A DNA stretch of 64,000 bases from Actinosynnema pretiosum (GCF_024171695.1 NZ_JAMTCF010000001.1:1-64000), one strand, 5' to 3'. Shown: positions 7,865-16,308, counted from the stretch's first letter. Notes: a model not told the origin generated them from the letters alone. Numbers and translations are program-made.

Positions 7865-9079
7865 ATGACCGCCCGGACGCTCGCCGCGCTCCTGATCCCA
7901 CCACTGCTGCTGCTCGGCCCGGCGCCCCTCGCCGCCGCGCAGGAGAGCCCGAGCGTGACGTGGGGCGTGCGCCCCGCCGACAACGCGCTGGGCAAGGCGC
8001 GACCGAACTTCGGCTACACCGCCGCGCCCGGCGCGGTCATCGCCGACGAACTGCTCGTCACCAACCACGAGCGGCGCGCGCTGACGTTCCGCGTGTACGC
8101 CGCCGACGCCTTCACCACCTCGTCCGGGCAGCTCGACCTGCTGCCCGCGGGCACCCCGTCCGAGCACGTGGGCACGTGGGTCGCCTTCCCCGAGGGCGAG
8201 GTGACCGTGCAGGCCGGGCAGACCGCGCAGGTCCCGTTCACGGTGACCGTCCCGGCGTCCGCGACCCCCGGCGACCACAGCGGTGGCGTGGTGACCTCGC
8301 TGGGCGTCGCCGACGCCTCCTCCGGCATCACCGTGGACCGCAGGCTCGGCTCGCGGATGCACGTCCGGGTCGGCGGCGCGCTCGCGCCGTCGCTTCAGGT
8401 CCGCGACCTGACCGTCGACTACGCGGGCTCGGCGAACCCGGTCGGCCCCGGCTCGGCGAAGATCAGCTACACCGTCGTCAACACCGGGAACACGCGGCTG
8501 ACCGCGACCCAGTCGGTGCGCGTCGACGGGCCGTTCGGGTGGTTGGGCGCAGACGCCGAGGCAGCCGCGCTCCCCGAGCTGCTGCCCGGTGAGAGCGCGA
8601 CCCGCGAGGCCGTGGCGAGCGTCCTGCCGTCCGGTCGGATCACGGCGGCGGTGACGCTGGTCGCCATGGTACCCGGCGGAACGGCGTTGGAGCCGGTCGT
8701 CGGCTCCGGCGGGGCGCTCGCGATCCCGTGGGCGACGGTGATCTCGCTGCTCCTGCTGCTGTGCGCGGTGTTCGGGCTGCGGGCGCGGGCACGGGCGCGC
8801 AAGGCGGGTGAGGAGCGCCGGATCGCGGCGGCCGTGGACGCGGCGCTGAACCGGGACCGGGGCGGGAGCAAGGCGGACGCGGCCAGCGCTGAGAAGGCGA
8901 AGGCGGACACGGCCGTCGACCCGGCTGCGCCCATCGACCGCGCCGAGCCTGCGGACTCCGCTGCCCCCGCTGAGCCCGAGACCGCCGAGACCAAGCCCGC
9001 TGGTCCCGAGACCGCCGAGACCAGGATCGCTGAATCCAAGGCCGCCGAGACCGGGACCGACCAGGCGGCGAAGCCCTAG
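7865..9079 (+). CDS. DUF916 (WxL-interacting protein-like) membrane-anchored surface protein
   Basis: 404 residues. Signal peptide (hydrophobic LAALLIPPLLLLGPAPLAAAQ, cleavage about residue 26). A DUF916-like immunoglobulin-fold region covers about residues 30-150 (VTWGVRPADN..., with ...DELLVTNHERRALTFRVYAAD). A second beta-sandwich follows to about 275 (SAKISYTVVNTGNTRLTATQSVRVDGPFG). A single transmembrane helix lies near residues 285-305 (IPWATVISLLLLLCAVFGL). The tail, inside the cell, is Ala/Glu/Lys/Thr-rich with repeated AETxxAxxETAET units. In Firmicutes, DUF916/DUF3324 proteins bind peptidoglycan and WxL proteins. Its position directly after an HtaA/WxL-like protein suggests it anchors or presents that protein. 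It is probably co-transcribed under the same IdeR box. Confidence 0.8.
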   Translation: MTARTLAALLIPPLLLLGPAPLAAAQESPSVTWGVRPADNALGKARPNFGYTAAPGAVIADELLVTNHERRALTFRVYAADAFTTSSGQLDLLPAGTPSEHVGTWVAFPEGEVTVQAGQTAQVPFTVTVPASATPGDHSGGVVTSLGVADASSGITVDRRLGSRMHVRVGGALAPSLQVRDLTVDYAGSANPVGPGSAKISYTVVNTGNTRLTATQSVRVDGPFGWLGADAEAAALPELLPGESATREAVASVLPSGRITAAVTLVAMVPGGTALEPVVGSGGALAIPWATVISLLLLLCAVFGLRARARARKAGEERRIAAAVDAALNRDRGGSKADAASAEKAKADTAVDPAAPIDRAEPADSAAPAEPETAETKPAGPETAETRIAESKAAETGTDQAAKP

Positions 9080-9109
9080 CCGGACCCGGATCCGAATGGC
9101 GCGGCACCG

Positions 9110-9790
9110 CTACCGGATGGTCGCGATGCCCGCCAGGATCAGGTCGATCCCGGCGAGGAACTGCGCCCGGTCGTCGTGCTCGACCAGGTGCGCCGCCATC
9201 CGGTGCGCGTGCGGGTGCCGCTCGGGGTCCTGCCGCCGCCACCGCTCGGCGACGGACTCCAGGAACTCCGCCCGGTCCACCCCCTTCGGGGCGAGGCGGG
9301 CGTTGGCGGCGTTCTGCCCGGCGACGCCGAGCACGTAGTTGCCGAGCGCGGACGCGCAGTCGAACTGCGCCCGCTCCGGCACGCCCAGGGCGTCGACCAG
9401 CCCGCCGATGGCCTCGAAGACCTCCAGCAGCGCGGGCTGCCACGGCTCGCGGGCGAACTGGGCCCCCACCCACGGGTGCGCGTCGATCGCGTCGAACAGC
9501 CCGAGCGCGAGCGCGCGGACGTCCTCCTCGGGTTCCGCGCCGCCCCGCACCCCGGCCAGGACGCGCCCGATGACGTCGTCGGTGGCGACGGCGAGCAGTT
9601 CGTCCTTGTTCGCGACGTGCCAGTAGATGGCCCCCGCGCCGGTCGCGAGCCGGGTGGTGAGCGCGCGGAAGGTCAGCGCCTTCTCGCCCTCCGCGTCGAG
9701 GATCTCGATCGCGGCCTCGACGATCCGCTCCTTCGAGAGCGCGTCGGCGCGCCGCCTCCCCCGCTGTGCCCCGCTCGTCATGGGCACCAT
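9110..9790 (-). CDS. TetR-family repressor (tetracycline-repressor C-terminal type)
   Basis: 226 residues. The N-terminal helix-turn-helix ALSKERIVEAAIEILDAEGEKALTFRALTTRLATGAGAIYWHVANKDELL is classical TetR. The C-terminal domain (ALALGLFDAIDAHPWVGAQFAREPW...) is of the TetR_C type, which in relatives binds small hydrophobic ligands. Divergent from the flavin monooxygenase at 9867, with two perfect 15-bp operators in between, so it should repress that gene and probably itself. The start is ATG at 9790 (MVPMTSG); an ATG three codons later (9781) is an alternative, and neither has a clear Shine-Dalgarno. Confidence 0.88.
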   Translation of the reverse strand: MVPMTSGAQRGRRRADALSKERIVEAAIEILDAEGEKALTFRALTTRLATGAGAIYWHVANKDELLAVATDDVIGRVLAGVRGGAEPEEDVRALALGLFDAIDAHPWVGAQFAREPWQPALLEVFEAIGGLVDALGVPERAQFDCASALGNYVLGVAGQNAANARLAPKGVDRAEFLESVAERWRRQDPERHPHAHRMAAHLVEHDDRAQFLAGIDLILAGIATIR

Positions 9791-9791
9791 C

Positions 9792-9820
9792 TTGACACGA
9801 CTGGAACAACGTTCCAAACT
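9792..9820 (+). promoter_or_regulatory. Promoter of the flavin monooxygenase gene
   Basis: TTGACA (9792-9797), a 17-nt spacer, then CAAACT (9815-9820). The first TetR operator fills the spacer, so repressor binding would occlude the polymerase. The -10 is imperfect. Confidence 0.6.
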
Positions 9821-9841
9821 CACCGCTGGAACGCCGTTCCA
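9802..9841. promoter_or_regulatory. Two tandem TetR operators
   Basis: TGGAACAACGTTCCA (9802-9816) and TGGAACGCCGTTCCA (9827-9841) are perfect 6-3-6 inverted repeats with identical TGGAAC half-sites, spaced 25 bp start to start, between the divergent tetR-like and monooxygenase genes. Confidence 0.88.
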
Positions 9842-9866
9842 TTCACCGTCGAGCAAGGAGCCCCCG

Positions 9867-11003
9867 ATGGCAGCACAGGTCACGATCGTCGGCGCGGGCC
9901 TGGGCGGACTCACCCTCGCCCGAGTCCTCCACGTCCACGGCGTCACCGCCGAGGTCTACGACGCCGATCCCTCACCCCAGGCCCGCACCCAGGGCGGACA
10001 GCTCGACATCCACGAGCACAACGGACAACCGGCGCTGGCCGAGGCGGGCCTCACCGCCGAGTTCCGCGCGATCGTCCACGAGGGCGCCCAGGCCACGCGG
10101 GTGCTCGCCCCGAACGGCGCGGTGCTGCTCGACGAACCGGACGACGGCGCAGGCGTGCGCCCCGAGGTCCTGCGCGGCGACCTGCGCCGCGTCCTGCTCG
10201 ACTCGCTGCCCGCCGGAACGGTGCGGTGGGGCAAGAAGCTCGTCCGGGCCACCCCGCTCGGCCGGGGCAGGCACGAGCTGACCTTCGCGGACGGGACCAC
10301 CACCGACGCCGACCTGCTGGTCGGCGCGGACGGCGCGTGGTCGAAGGTCCGCGCGCTGGTGTCGGACGCGGCCCCGGAGCGCACCGGCATGATCGTGATG
10401 GAGACGTACCTGCTCGACGCCGACGAGCGGCACCCCGAGGCGGCGGGAGCGGTGGGCGGCGGCGCGATGTACGCGCTCACGCCCGGCAAGGGCATCGTCG
10501 CGCACCGCGAAGCGGGCGGAGTCCTGCACGCCTACGCCCAACTGCTGCGCGACGCCGAGTGGGTCGAGGACCTGGACCTCGCGGACAGGGGCGCGGCGAC
10601 CGCGCGGATCGCCGCCGAGTTCGCCGGGTGGGCGCCCGAGCTGACCGCGCTGATCACCGGCAGCGACACCGCGCCGGTCGCGCGCGTGATCCACGCGCTG
10701 CCGGACGGGCACCGCTGGGAGCGCGTCCCCGGCGTGACGCTCGTCGGCGACGCCGCGCACCTGATGCCGCCGTCCGGCGAGGGCGCGAACCTGGCGATGC
10801 TCGACGGGGCCGAGCTGGGCAGGGCGATCGCGGCGCACCCCGGTGACGTGGAGAAAGCACTGGCGCTGCACGAGGAGGCGATGTTCGCACGCAGCGCGGC
10901 GGAGGCCGTCGAGGCGCACGGGACCGTGGACCTGTGCCTGGGCGACGACGCGCCGTTCGGGCTGATCGCGCTGCTGGGCGGGAACGCGCCCGCGCACGCG
11001 TGA
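9867..11003 (+). CDS. FAD-dependent monooxygenase (TetX/PHBH-like)
   Basis: 378 residues of the group A flavoprotein hydroxylase family. Residues 5-20 (VTIVGAGLGGLTLARVL) are the GxGxxG Rossmann motif. LRGDLRRVLLDSL follows, then LLVGADGAWSKVR (the DG motif that contacts FAD and NAD(P)H). VTLVGDAAHLMPPSGEGANLAMLDG is the GD motif for the FAD ribityl chain. Overall resemblance is closest to TetX-like and other xenobiotic-hydroxylating monooxygenases of actinomycetes. AAGGAG (9855-9860) sits 6 nt before the ATG. Controlled by the divergent TetR protein through the two operators upstream, which suggests a role in modifying an inducing compound, perhaps an antibiotic. The substrate is not predictable. 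Confidence 0.88.
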   Translation: MAAQVTIVGAGLGGLTLARVLHVHGVTAEVYDADPSPQARTQGGQLDIHEHNGQPALAEAGLTAEFRAIVHEGAQATRVLAPNGAVLLDEPDDGAGVRPEVLRGDLRRVLLDSLPAGTVRWGKKLVRATPLGRGRHELTFADGTTTDADLLVGADGAWSKVRALVSDAAPERTGMIVMETYLLDADERHPEAAGAVGGGAMYALTPGKGIVAHREAGGVLHAYAQLLRDAEWVEDLDLADRGAATARIAAEFAGWAPELTALITGSDTAPVARVIHALPDGHRWERVPGVTLVGDAAHLMPPSGEGANLAMLDGAELGRAIAAHPGDVEKALALHEEAMFARSAAEAVEAHGTVDLCLGDDAPFGLIALLGGNAPAHA

Positions 11004-11005
11004 CC

Positions 11006-11036
11006 CCGGCCCCGGCGTCGGGAGCGCCGGGGCCGG
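11006..11036. terminator. Bidirectional terminator between convergent genes
   Basis: CCGGCCCCGGCG (11006-11017) and CGCCGGGGCCGG (11025-11036) form a perfect 12-bp stem with a 7-nt loop in the 39-bp gap between the monooxygenase and the heme operon's last gene. Confidence 0.75.
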
Positions 11037-11042
11037 ACGGGG

Positions 11043-12083
11043 TCAGCGGCGCGCGGGTCGGTAGGCCGCCAGCAGCACCGCGGTTCCGGCCAGCAGCAGC
11101 GAAACCCCCAGCCACAGCACGTTCTCCACGTCGCTGCCGGTGTTCGCGAGCTGCTGGGTCGGCCGGTGGCGGACCTCGGGCACGAGATCGCCGCCACCAC
11201 CGCCTGACTGCGCGGGCGGCGCGGCGGGCGGGGGCGCGGCGGGCGGCCCCTCGGGGAGCTTGGCGCAGTCGGCGGCGACCGCGAGGTCGACCGGGTCCAG
11301 CGCCGTGCCTGCCTGGTAGAAGCCCGCGAACGCCTCGGCGGTGGTCAGCGCGGCCGGGACCCCGGTCCAGGACAGCGCTTCCGCCGTCCCGGTGTGCGCT
11401 CCCCCGCCGAGGTCCAGCTTCGCCAGCGCCACGTCCGGCAGGTCGACCGGTTGCGCGGGCGCACCGGGCTGGGCGCGCAGGGCGATGTCGGCCTGCATCG
11501 TCGCCGTCGTCCCGCTGACCGTGATCGACGGGTCCTTGAGCACCAGGGTGAAGAAGTGCGTCGGGTAGGCGAACTCGACCTTGCCCCGGTAGTGCGCGGT
11601 GAAGTCGCTCTTGGTGCGGAACTCCGCGCTCTGGAAGGAGAACCGGTAGGCGCCGGTGGGCACGCCGGTCGGGTTGGGCTTGCCGTCGCGGACCACCTCG
11701 TCGACCGCCGTGATGGTCGCGCCGTCGGCGGCGGTGATGGAGTTGCCGGTCGCGCCGCCGATGCCGACGCCCACGTACTGCCGGAAGCTCTTCTTGAAGC
11801 CCCACAGCAGATCGCCCTTGCCGACCGTGGTCGGGGTCAGCTCGCAGGTCTGGGGCGCGGTGGTCGTCGTCGTGGTGGTGGCGCTGCTCTCCTGGGCCTT
11901 GCGCACCTCGGACGTCGGGTTCGCGGCGGAGCTCGGCGTGGAGTCCGAAGTGGACGGCGCGGCCGAGGAGGGAGCCGTGGTCGTCGTCACCGGGGGCTCC
12001 GCGCTCTCCTCCTGCGCCAACGCCGGTCCGGGAGCCACGACGAGCAGCACCCCGGCCGCGAGGACCGCGCTGGTGAGCCTCAC
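11043..12083 (-). CDS. htaA: HtaA-domain heme-binding surface protein with LANTG sorting signal
   Basis: 346 residues. Signal peptide (SAVLAAGVLLVVAPGPALAQ) and a Ser/Thr/Pro-rich spacer with a poly-Thr run. The HtaA domain begins at about residue 90 (GDLLWGFKKSFRQYV) and continues to about 245, including YRFSFQSAEFRTKSDFTAHYRGKVEF. After a Pro/Ala/Gly linker comes QQLANTGSD (near residues 311-317), a hydrophobic helix and the positive tail YRPARR. This is a sortase cell-wall signal of the LAxTG form used by actinobacterial class E sortases. It starts with GTG in a GTGA overlap with the gene upstream, so it is the last gene of the IdeR-controlled heme operon. It probably captures heme at the wall and passes it to HmuT. 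No sortase gene lies in the window. Confidence 0.88.
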   Translation of the reverse strand: MRLTSAVLAAGVLLVVAPGPALAQEESAEPPVTTTTAPSSAAPSTSDSTPSSAANPTSEVRKAQESSATTTTTTTAPQTCELTPTTVGKGDLLWGFKKSFRQYVGVGIGGATGNSITAADGATITAVDEVVRDGKPNPTGVPTGAYRFSFQSAEFRTKSDFTAHYRGKVEFAYPTHFFTLVLKDPSITVSGTTATMQADIALRAQPGAPAQPVDLPDVALAKLDLGGGAHTGTAEALSWTGVPAALTTAEAFAGFYQAGTALDPVDLAVAADCAKLPEGPPAAPPPAAPPAQSGGGGGDLVPEVRHRPTQQLANTGSDVENVLWLGVSLLLAGTAVLLAAYRPARR

Positions 12084-13180
12084 TGCCCGACCTCCGCCCT
12101 GCGCCGCTTGCGCAGCACCACGATCCCGGCCACGACGACGACCAGCGCGGCAACACCCACGCCCACGAGCAACCAGGTGTTGTCGCCTTGCTCGGGCGTC
12201 TGCTGCGTGGCGGTGTCGGTCGCGGCCTGCTGGGTCGCTGCGGCGACCGCGAGATCGACGCCGCCCAGCGCGCGGGACTTGGTCCCGGTGAACTCCAGCC
12301 GGTACTGCCCGGCCTGAGTCCCCTCCGGCACGACCGCCGAGTAGGTCAACGCCCCCGCCGCGTCGGCCGTGGCGACGGGCAGGAACAGCGCGCCGGGCTG
12401 GAGCAGCACCTGCACCGGCTCGTCGGCGGCGAACCCGGACCCGGTCACCTCGACCGGTTGCCCGACCTCGGCGGTGCCGCTCGCCGCCGCGAGCACCGCG
12501 GCGGGTTGCTGCGCCTGGGTGTTCTGCGCTTCGGGCTGCTGCGGGGCCGGTTGCTGCGCCGTGCCGGGGGGAGCCTGCTGCGGGGTGTTCGGCGCGGGCT
12601 GCTGGTTCGGCGCGGCGAAGGTGATCGGCGTGAACGTCTCGTTGTTCGGGTTCACCACGCCGTGCGCGCCGATCGTGATGATCCCGCACTGGACCAGGGT
12701 GCAGTCGACCTGCGTGGTGTTGCCCGCGCGGTCGACGGCCGGGAAGCGGGCGCCGGGCACGACCAGCCTGGTGCTCCACGAGCCGTCGGCGGACACCGTG
12801 CCGCCGTTGGCGCTGCTGGCGGTGTCGCTGCCGGGGAAGGACACGAAGCGCTGGAAACCGTTGTTGTCCTTGGCCTCGCTGTCCTGCACGTACCGGTAGG
12901 TCGACCCGACCTGGCCGCCCGCGCTGGGCCGCCAGCTCCCGCCGGGGTCGGACACCCAGCCGAACAGCACGTAGACGCCGCCGTGCGCGTTGGGCACCGA
13001 CTGGAACCCGCTGCCGCGCAGGTCGATCGTGGTGGCGTAGTCGGGATCGGCGGTGGAGGTCGACAGCTCGACCCGGCCCGCCGCGTGCGCCACCGGCGCG
13101 CCCACCGCCACCGCGCAGGCGACCGCGCCCGCCACGGCGGTGATCCCCGCCAACCGTCTGCCGAAGTCCTTGCTGGACAT
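12080..13180 (-). CDS. Secreted/membrane-anchored cell-surface protein of the heme operon
   Basis: 366 residues. Signal peptide (LAGITAVAGAVACAVAVGAPVAHA). An N-terminal domain with two regions (VELSTSTADPDYATTIDLRGSGFQSV...GGVYVLFGWVSDPGGSW) recalls proteins found beside HtaA genes in actinomycetes. A Gln/Pro/Ala-rich linker follows. A second Ig-like segment (GTAEVGQPVEVTGSGFAADEPVQVLL) is present, then a transmembrane helix (WLLVGVGVAALVVVVAGIVVL) and a basic tail (RKRRRAEV). No LPxTG-type motif is visible. The ATG overlaps the stop of the ATPase gene by one base (TGATG), so translation is coupled. Likely an accessory heme-shuttling or scaffold protein at the envelope; this role is inferred from the operon. 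Confidence 0.78.
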   Translation of the reverse strand: MSSKDFGRRLAGITAVAGAVACAVAVGAPVAHAAGRVELSTSTADPDYATTIDLRGSGFQSVPNAHGGVYVLFGWVSDPGGSWRPSAGGQVGSTYRYVQDSEAKDNNGFQRFVSFPGSDTASSANGGTVSADGSWSTRLVVPGARFPAVDRAGNTTQVDCTLVQCGIITIGAHGVVNPNNETFTPITFAAPNQQPAPNTPQQAPPGTAQQPAPQQPEAQNTQAQQPAAVLAAASGTAEVGQPVEVTGSGFAADEPVQVLLQPGALFLPVATADAAGALTYSAVVPEGTQAGQYRLEFTGTKSRALGGVDLAVAAATQQAATDTATQQTPEQGDNTWLLVGVGVAALVVVVAGIVVLRKRRRAEVGQ

Positions 13181-14013
13181 CACACTCCGCCTTCCCCGCG
13201 TACCGGCAGGACGACCGGCTTGCCGGTTCGGGGGTGCGGGAACACCTCGACCGGGTGCTGGTACACCTGCGTGAGCAATTCGGCCGTGCACACCTGTTCC
13301 GGCGGCCCGACCTCGATCAGCCGACCGTCCGCGAGCACCGCGACCCGGTCGGCGTGCGCCGCGGCCAGCCCGAGGTCGTGCAGCACGACCAGGACGGCGG
13401 CGCCCGCGTCGGCGCGCCTTCGGGCCAGCGCCATCACCTGCTCCTGGTGGCGCACGTCCAGGGCGGCGGTGGGCTCGTCAAGCAGCAGGACCCCGGTGCC
13501 CTGGGCGAGCACGCGGGCCAGCGCGGTGCGGGCCTGCTCGCCTCCGGAGAGCCTGGTGTGCGGGCGGTTCGCCAGTTCCACGAGCCCGGTGTCGGCCAGC
13601 GCGGCGGCGACCTCGACCTCGTCGTGGTCCTCGGCCTCGGTGCCGCGCCAGGGCGCGCGCCCCATCTCCACGACCGCGCGGACCGGGAACGGGAACGCCA
13701 CCGGGTTGTGCTGCGGCAGCACGGCGCGGGTGCGGGCGAGCGCGGCGGGCGGCCAGTCGGCGGCCGGGCGCCCGGCGATCTCCACGACACCGCCGTCGAC
13801 CTCGCGGTCACCGGCGAGCGCGGCGAGCAGGGTGGACTTGCCCGCGCCGTTCGGCCCGACCAGCACGAGCACCTCACCGGCGACCAGGTCGACGCTGACG
13901 CCGTCCACGAGCCGGTTTCCCCGCGCCAGCACGACGACCTCGCGGGCGCGGGCGGCGACCTGGCCCGGTTGGGCGGCGAAGGGCTCCACGACGTCGAGGG
14001 GCTTCACAGCCAT
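13180..14013 (-). CDS. hmuV: Heme ABC transporter ATP-binding protein
   Basis: 277 residues. Walker A VGPNGAGKST, Q-loop LPQHNPVAFPF, signature LSGGEQARTALARVLAQ, Walker B GVLLLDEPTAALD and H-loop VLHDLGLAAAHADRV are all intact. The LPQ...FPF region and short length match FecE/HmuV-type importers of heme and siderophores. ATG with a GGAAGGGGG ribosome site; it overlaps the end of the permease gene by 10 nt. Energises heme uptake with the HmuU-type permease. Confidence 0.95.
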   Translation of the reverse strand: MAVKPLDVVEPFAAQPGQVAARAREVVVLARGNRLVDGVSVDLVAGEVLVLVGPNGAGKSTLLAALAGDREVDGGVVEIAGRPAADWPPAALARTRAVLPQHNPVAFPFPVRAVVEMGRAPWRGTEAEDHDEVEVAAALADTGLVELANRPHTRLSGGEQARTALARVLAQGTGVLLLDEPTAALDVRHQEQVMALARRRADAGAAVLVVLHDLGLAAAHADRVAVLADGRLIEVGPPEQVCTAELLTQVYQHPVEVFPHPRTGKPVVLPVRGEGGV

Positions 14014-15086
14014 CCCCCTTCCACCGCTCGGGTCCGGTGCAGCAGCCAGAAGAAGAACGGTCCGCCGACCAGCGCGGTGACCATGCCGATGGGCAGGTCG
14101 GCGTGGGCGACGAGGGTGCGGGCGAGCAGGTCGGCGGCGGACAGCAGCACCGCGCCGCCGAGCAGGCTCGCGGGCACCAGCACGCGGTGGCCCGGCCCGA
14201 CCGCCATGCGCACCAGGTGCGGCACCACCAGTCCGACAAACCCGATCACCCCGGTGTAGGACACGGCGGCGGACACGCCGACCGCGACGAGGCAGATCAC
14301 CAGCAGCCGCAGGCGTTCCACGTCGACGCCGACGTGCCGGGCCTGCCGGTCGCCGAGCGCGAGCAGGTCGAGCTTGCGGGCGACGGCGAGCGCGCCGATC
14401 GCGGTGACGACGACGAGCGGGGCGACCAGCGCGACGTACGGCCAGCGGCTCCCGGCGAGCGAACCCAGTTGCCAGAACACGATCTGCTCGCGCGCGGCCT
14501 GGTCGCCGAGGAACACCAGCAGCGCGATGGCCGCGCCCGCGACGGCGTTGACCGCCACGCCGGTGAGGATCATCGACACCACGCCGGTGCGGCCGTCGGA
14601 GCGGGCCAGGGCGTAGACGGCGAAAGTCGTTGCCAGACCGGCGATGAAGGCGACGCCGGGGGTGGTGAAGGCGCCGAGGAACGTCCAGTTGAAGACGATG
14701 GACAGGCACGCGCCGACCGCCGCGCCCGAGGAGACGCCGACGACGCCCGGTTCCGCGAGGGGGTTGCCGAAGGTGCCCTGCATGAGCGCGCCGCAGACGC
14801 CGAGGACCGCGCCGACGAGCGCGGTCATCACCACGCGCGGGAAGCGGATGGCCCACAGCGCGCTGTCGGTGAAGCGGTCCAGCGGCGCGGGCGCCAGCCC
14901 GACGCGGTGGGCGAGGGAGGCGAGCACGTCGGAGACCGGGACGCCGAGCTGGCCGGTGCCGGTGGAGACGAGCGTGACGACGACGAAGGTCGCGACGAGG
15001 CCGGTGAACAGGGCCAGGACGCGGAGCCTCCCCGGTCGTTCGGGCAGCGATCCCGTTGCGGCGGAACGGGTCTCGGTGGCGGTCAC
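14004..15086 (-). CDS. hmuU: Heme ABC transporter permease (FecCD family)
   Basis: 360 residues with about ten membrane helices of the FecCD/BtuC fold. Signature stretches are IRFPRVVMTALVGAVLGVCGALMQGTFGNPLAEPGVVGVSSGA and YTGVIGFVGLVVPHLVRM, plus the closing DLPIGMVTALVGGPFFFWLL. GTG start at 15086 inside a GTGA overlap with the binding-protein gene. Forms the dimeric channel of the importer in the cytoplasmic membrane. Confidence 0.95.
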   Translation of the reverse strand: MTATETRSAATGSLPERPGRLRVLALFTGLVATFVVVTLVSTGTGQLGVPVSDVLASLAHRVGLAPAPLDRFTDSALWAIRFPRVVMTALVGAVLGVCGALMQGTFGNPLAEPGVVGVSSGAAVGACLSIVFNWTFLGAFTTPGVAFIAGLATTFAVYALARSDGRTGVVSMILTGVAVNAVAGAAIALLVFLGDQAAREQIVFWQLGSLAGSRWPYVALVAPLVVVTAIGALAVARKLDLLALGDRQARHVGVDVERLRLLVICLVAVGVSAAVSYTGVIGFVGLVVPHLVRMAVGPGHRVLVPASLLGGAVLLSAADLLARTLVAHADLPIGMVTALVGGPFFFWLLHRTRAVEGGWL

Positions 15087-16180
15087 GAGCCCTCCGGCGC
15101 GTACAGGGCGCGGGCGAGGCCGTCCAGGACCGAGGCGGTGAGCGGGCCGAAGCCGAGCACCTGGTGGTCGCTCATGTCCACGAACCTGCGGCGCTCCCCC
15201 GCCGGGGTCTGCGCGATGCCGGGCACCTCCAGCGCGCCCTCCGCGCCGCCGACCGATTCGAGGCCCTTGGTCATCATCAGGATCACGTCCGGCTTGGCCC
15301 TGGTGAGCGCCTCGGGGTTGACCGGGCGCATCCCGTCGATGCCGACCTCGGTGGCCACGTCGACCGCGCCGAGCGCGGTGATCAGCGAGTCCGCGCCGGA
15401 ACCCTTGCCGAACAGGTAGTACACGCCCGCCTGACCGCGCAGGTAGAGGAAGACGACGCGGAGCTTGCGGTCGGGTTCGGCGGGCGCGAGGCGGGAGATG
15501 GCCTCGGTGGTCGCGGCGATCTCGCGGTCCATGCGGTCGGCGAGCGCCTGCCCCTGCTCGGGGACGCCGAGCGCGGCGGCGACGGCGTGGACGATGGCGG
15601 CGTTGGTGTCCATGCCGCGCTTGTGGGTCACGACGACGACCGGGACGCCCATGTCGCGCAGCTGGAGCATCGCGTCCCACGGGCCGAGCGTGGTGTCGGT
15701 GAGGATCACGGTGGGGCGCAGGTTGACGACGGCCTCGGCGTTGAGCTGGTGGCCGTTGACGGTGACCAGCGGGAGGTCCTTCGCGGCGGGGAAGCCGGTG
15801 GAGACGTCGCGGCCGACGACGTTCGGGCCGAGGCCGAGCCCGAAGACGGTGGCGGCGAGGGTGCCGGAGACGTCGAGGGCGAGGATGCGGGAGGCGTCAG
15901 TGACCGTGGTGCTGGTGCCCTGGTCGTCGGTGACGGTGGCCGGGAGGACGGGTTTCGGGTCGGTGGCGACCGGGGTGATGTCGGCCTGCTCGACGACGGC
16001 GGTCGTGGGGCCGGTGCGGCTCCTGGGATCGGCGAGGCCGGTGAGCTGGGCCAGCGGTGTGCGGGGCGCGCCCGGCCGCGCGGGTTCCTCGGCCGCGCCG
16101 GGCGGCGGGACGGCGACGCAACCGGCGAGCAGTCCCGCCACGCAGGTCAGCAGGGCAGCTCGGAGACGTCCGCGCATCAC
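15083..16180 (-). CDS. hmuT: Heme ABC transporter substrate-binding lipoprotein
   Basis: 365 residues. Lipobox LLAGC with the lipidated Cys near residue 21, then the class III helical-backbone binding fold: SRILALDVSGTLAATVFGLGLGPNVVGRDVSTGFPA...LPLVTVNGHQLNAEAVVNLRPTVILTDTTLGP...LREM-type region. It belongs to the HmuT/FecB branch. It is first in a five-gene operon (binding protein, permease, ATPase, two surface proteins). GTG at 16180 directly followed by an ATG; AAGGATG precedes. The iron box 15 nt upstream indicates iron repression by IdeR. Confidence 0.93.
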   Translation of the reverse strand: MMRGRLRAALLTCVAGLLAGCVAVPPPGAAEEPARPGAPRTPLAQLTGLADPRSRTGPTTAVVEQADITPVATDPKPVLPATVTDDQGTSTTVTDASRILALDVSGTLAATVFGLGLGPNVVGRDVSTGFPAAKDLPLVTVNGHQLNAEAVVNLRPTVILTDTTLGPWDAMLQLRDMGVPVVVVTHKRGMDTNAAIVHAVAAALGVPEQGQALADRMDREIAATTEAISRLAPAEPDRKLRVVFLYLRGQAGVYYLFGKGSGADSLITALGAVDVATEVGIDGMRPVNPEALTRAKPDVILMMTKGLESVGGAEGALEVPGIAQTPAGERRRFVDMSDHQVLGFGPLTASVLDGLARALYAPEGS

Positions 16181-16194
16181 AACTCATCCTTCGG

Positions 16195-16213
16195 TTAGGT
16201 AAGGCTAACCTAG
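16195..16213 (-). promoter_or_regulatory. IdeR/DtxR iron box upstream of hmuT operon
   Basis: TTAGGTAAGGCTAACCTAG matches TWAGGTWAGSCTWACCTWA at 18 of 19 positions, 14 nt before the hmuT start. With the box at 6427 it ties the two heme loci into one regulon. Confidence 0.92.
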
Positions 16214-16272
16214 TGGATGGTCGATCTCCGGCGAAAGGGGCAGGTCGGGCGCTGTCGATCACACGCGGCGGC

Positions 16273-16299
16273 GCGGGCGCGACCGTCCGTCGCGCCCGC
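16273..16299 (-). terminator. Terminator of the RlpA-like gene
   Basis: GCGGGCGCGAC (16273-16283) and GTCGCGCCCGC (16289-16299) form a perfect 11-bp stem with a 5-nt loop, 9 nt past the stop of the minus-strand gene ending at 16309. Confidence 0.7.
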
Positions 16300-16308
16300 C
16301 GGGGCGGA

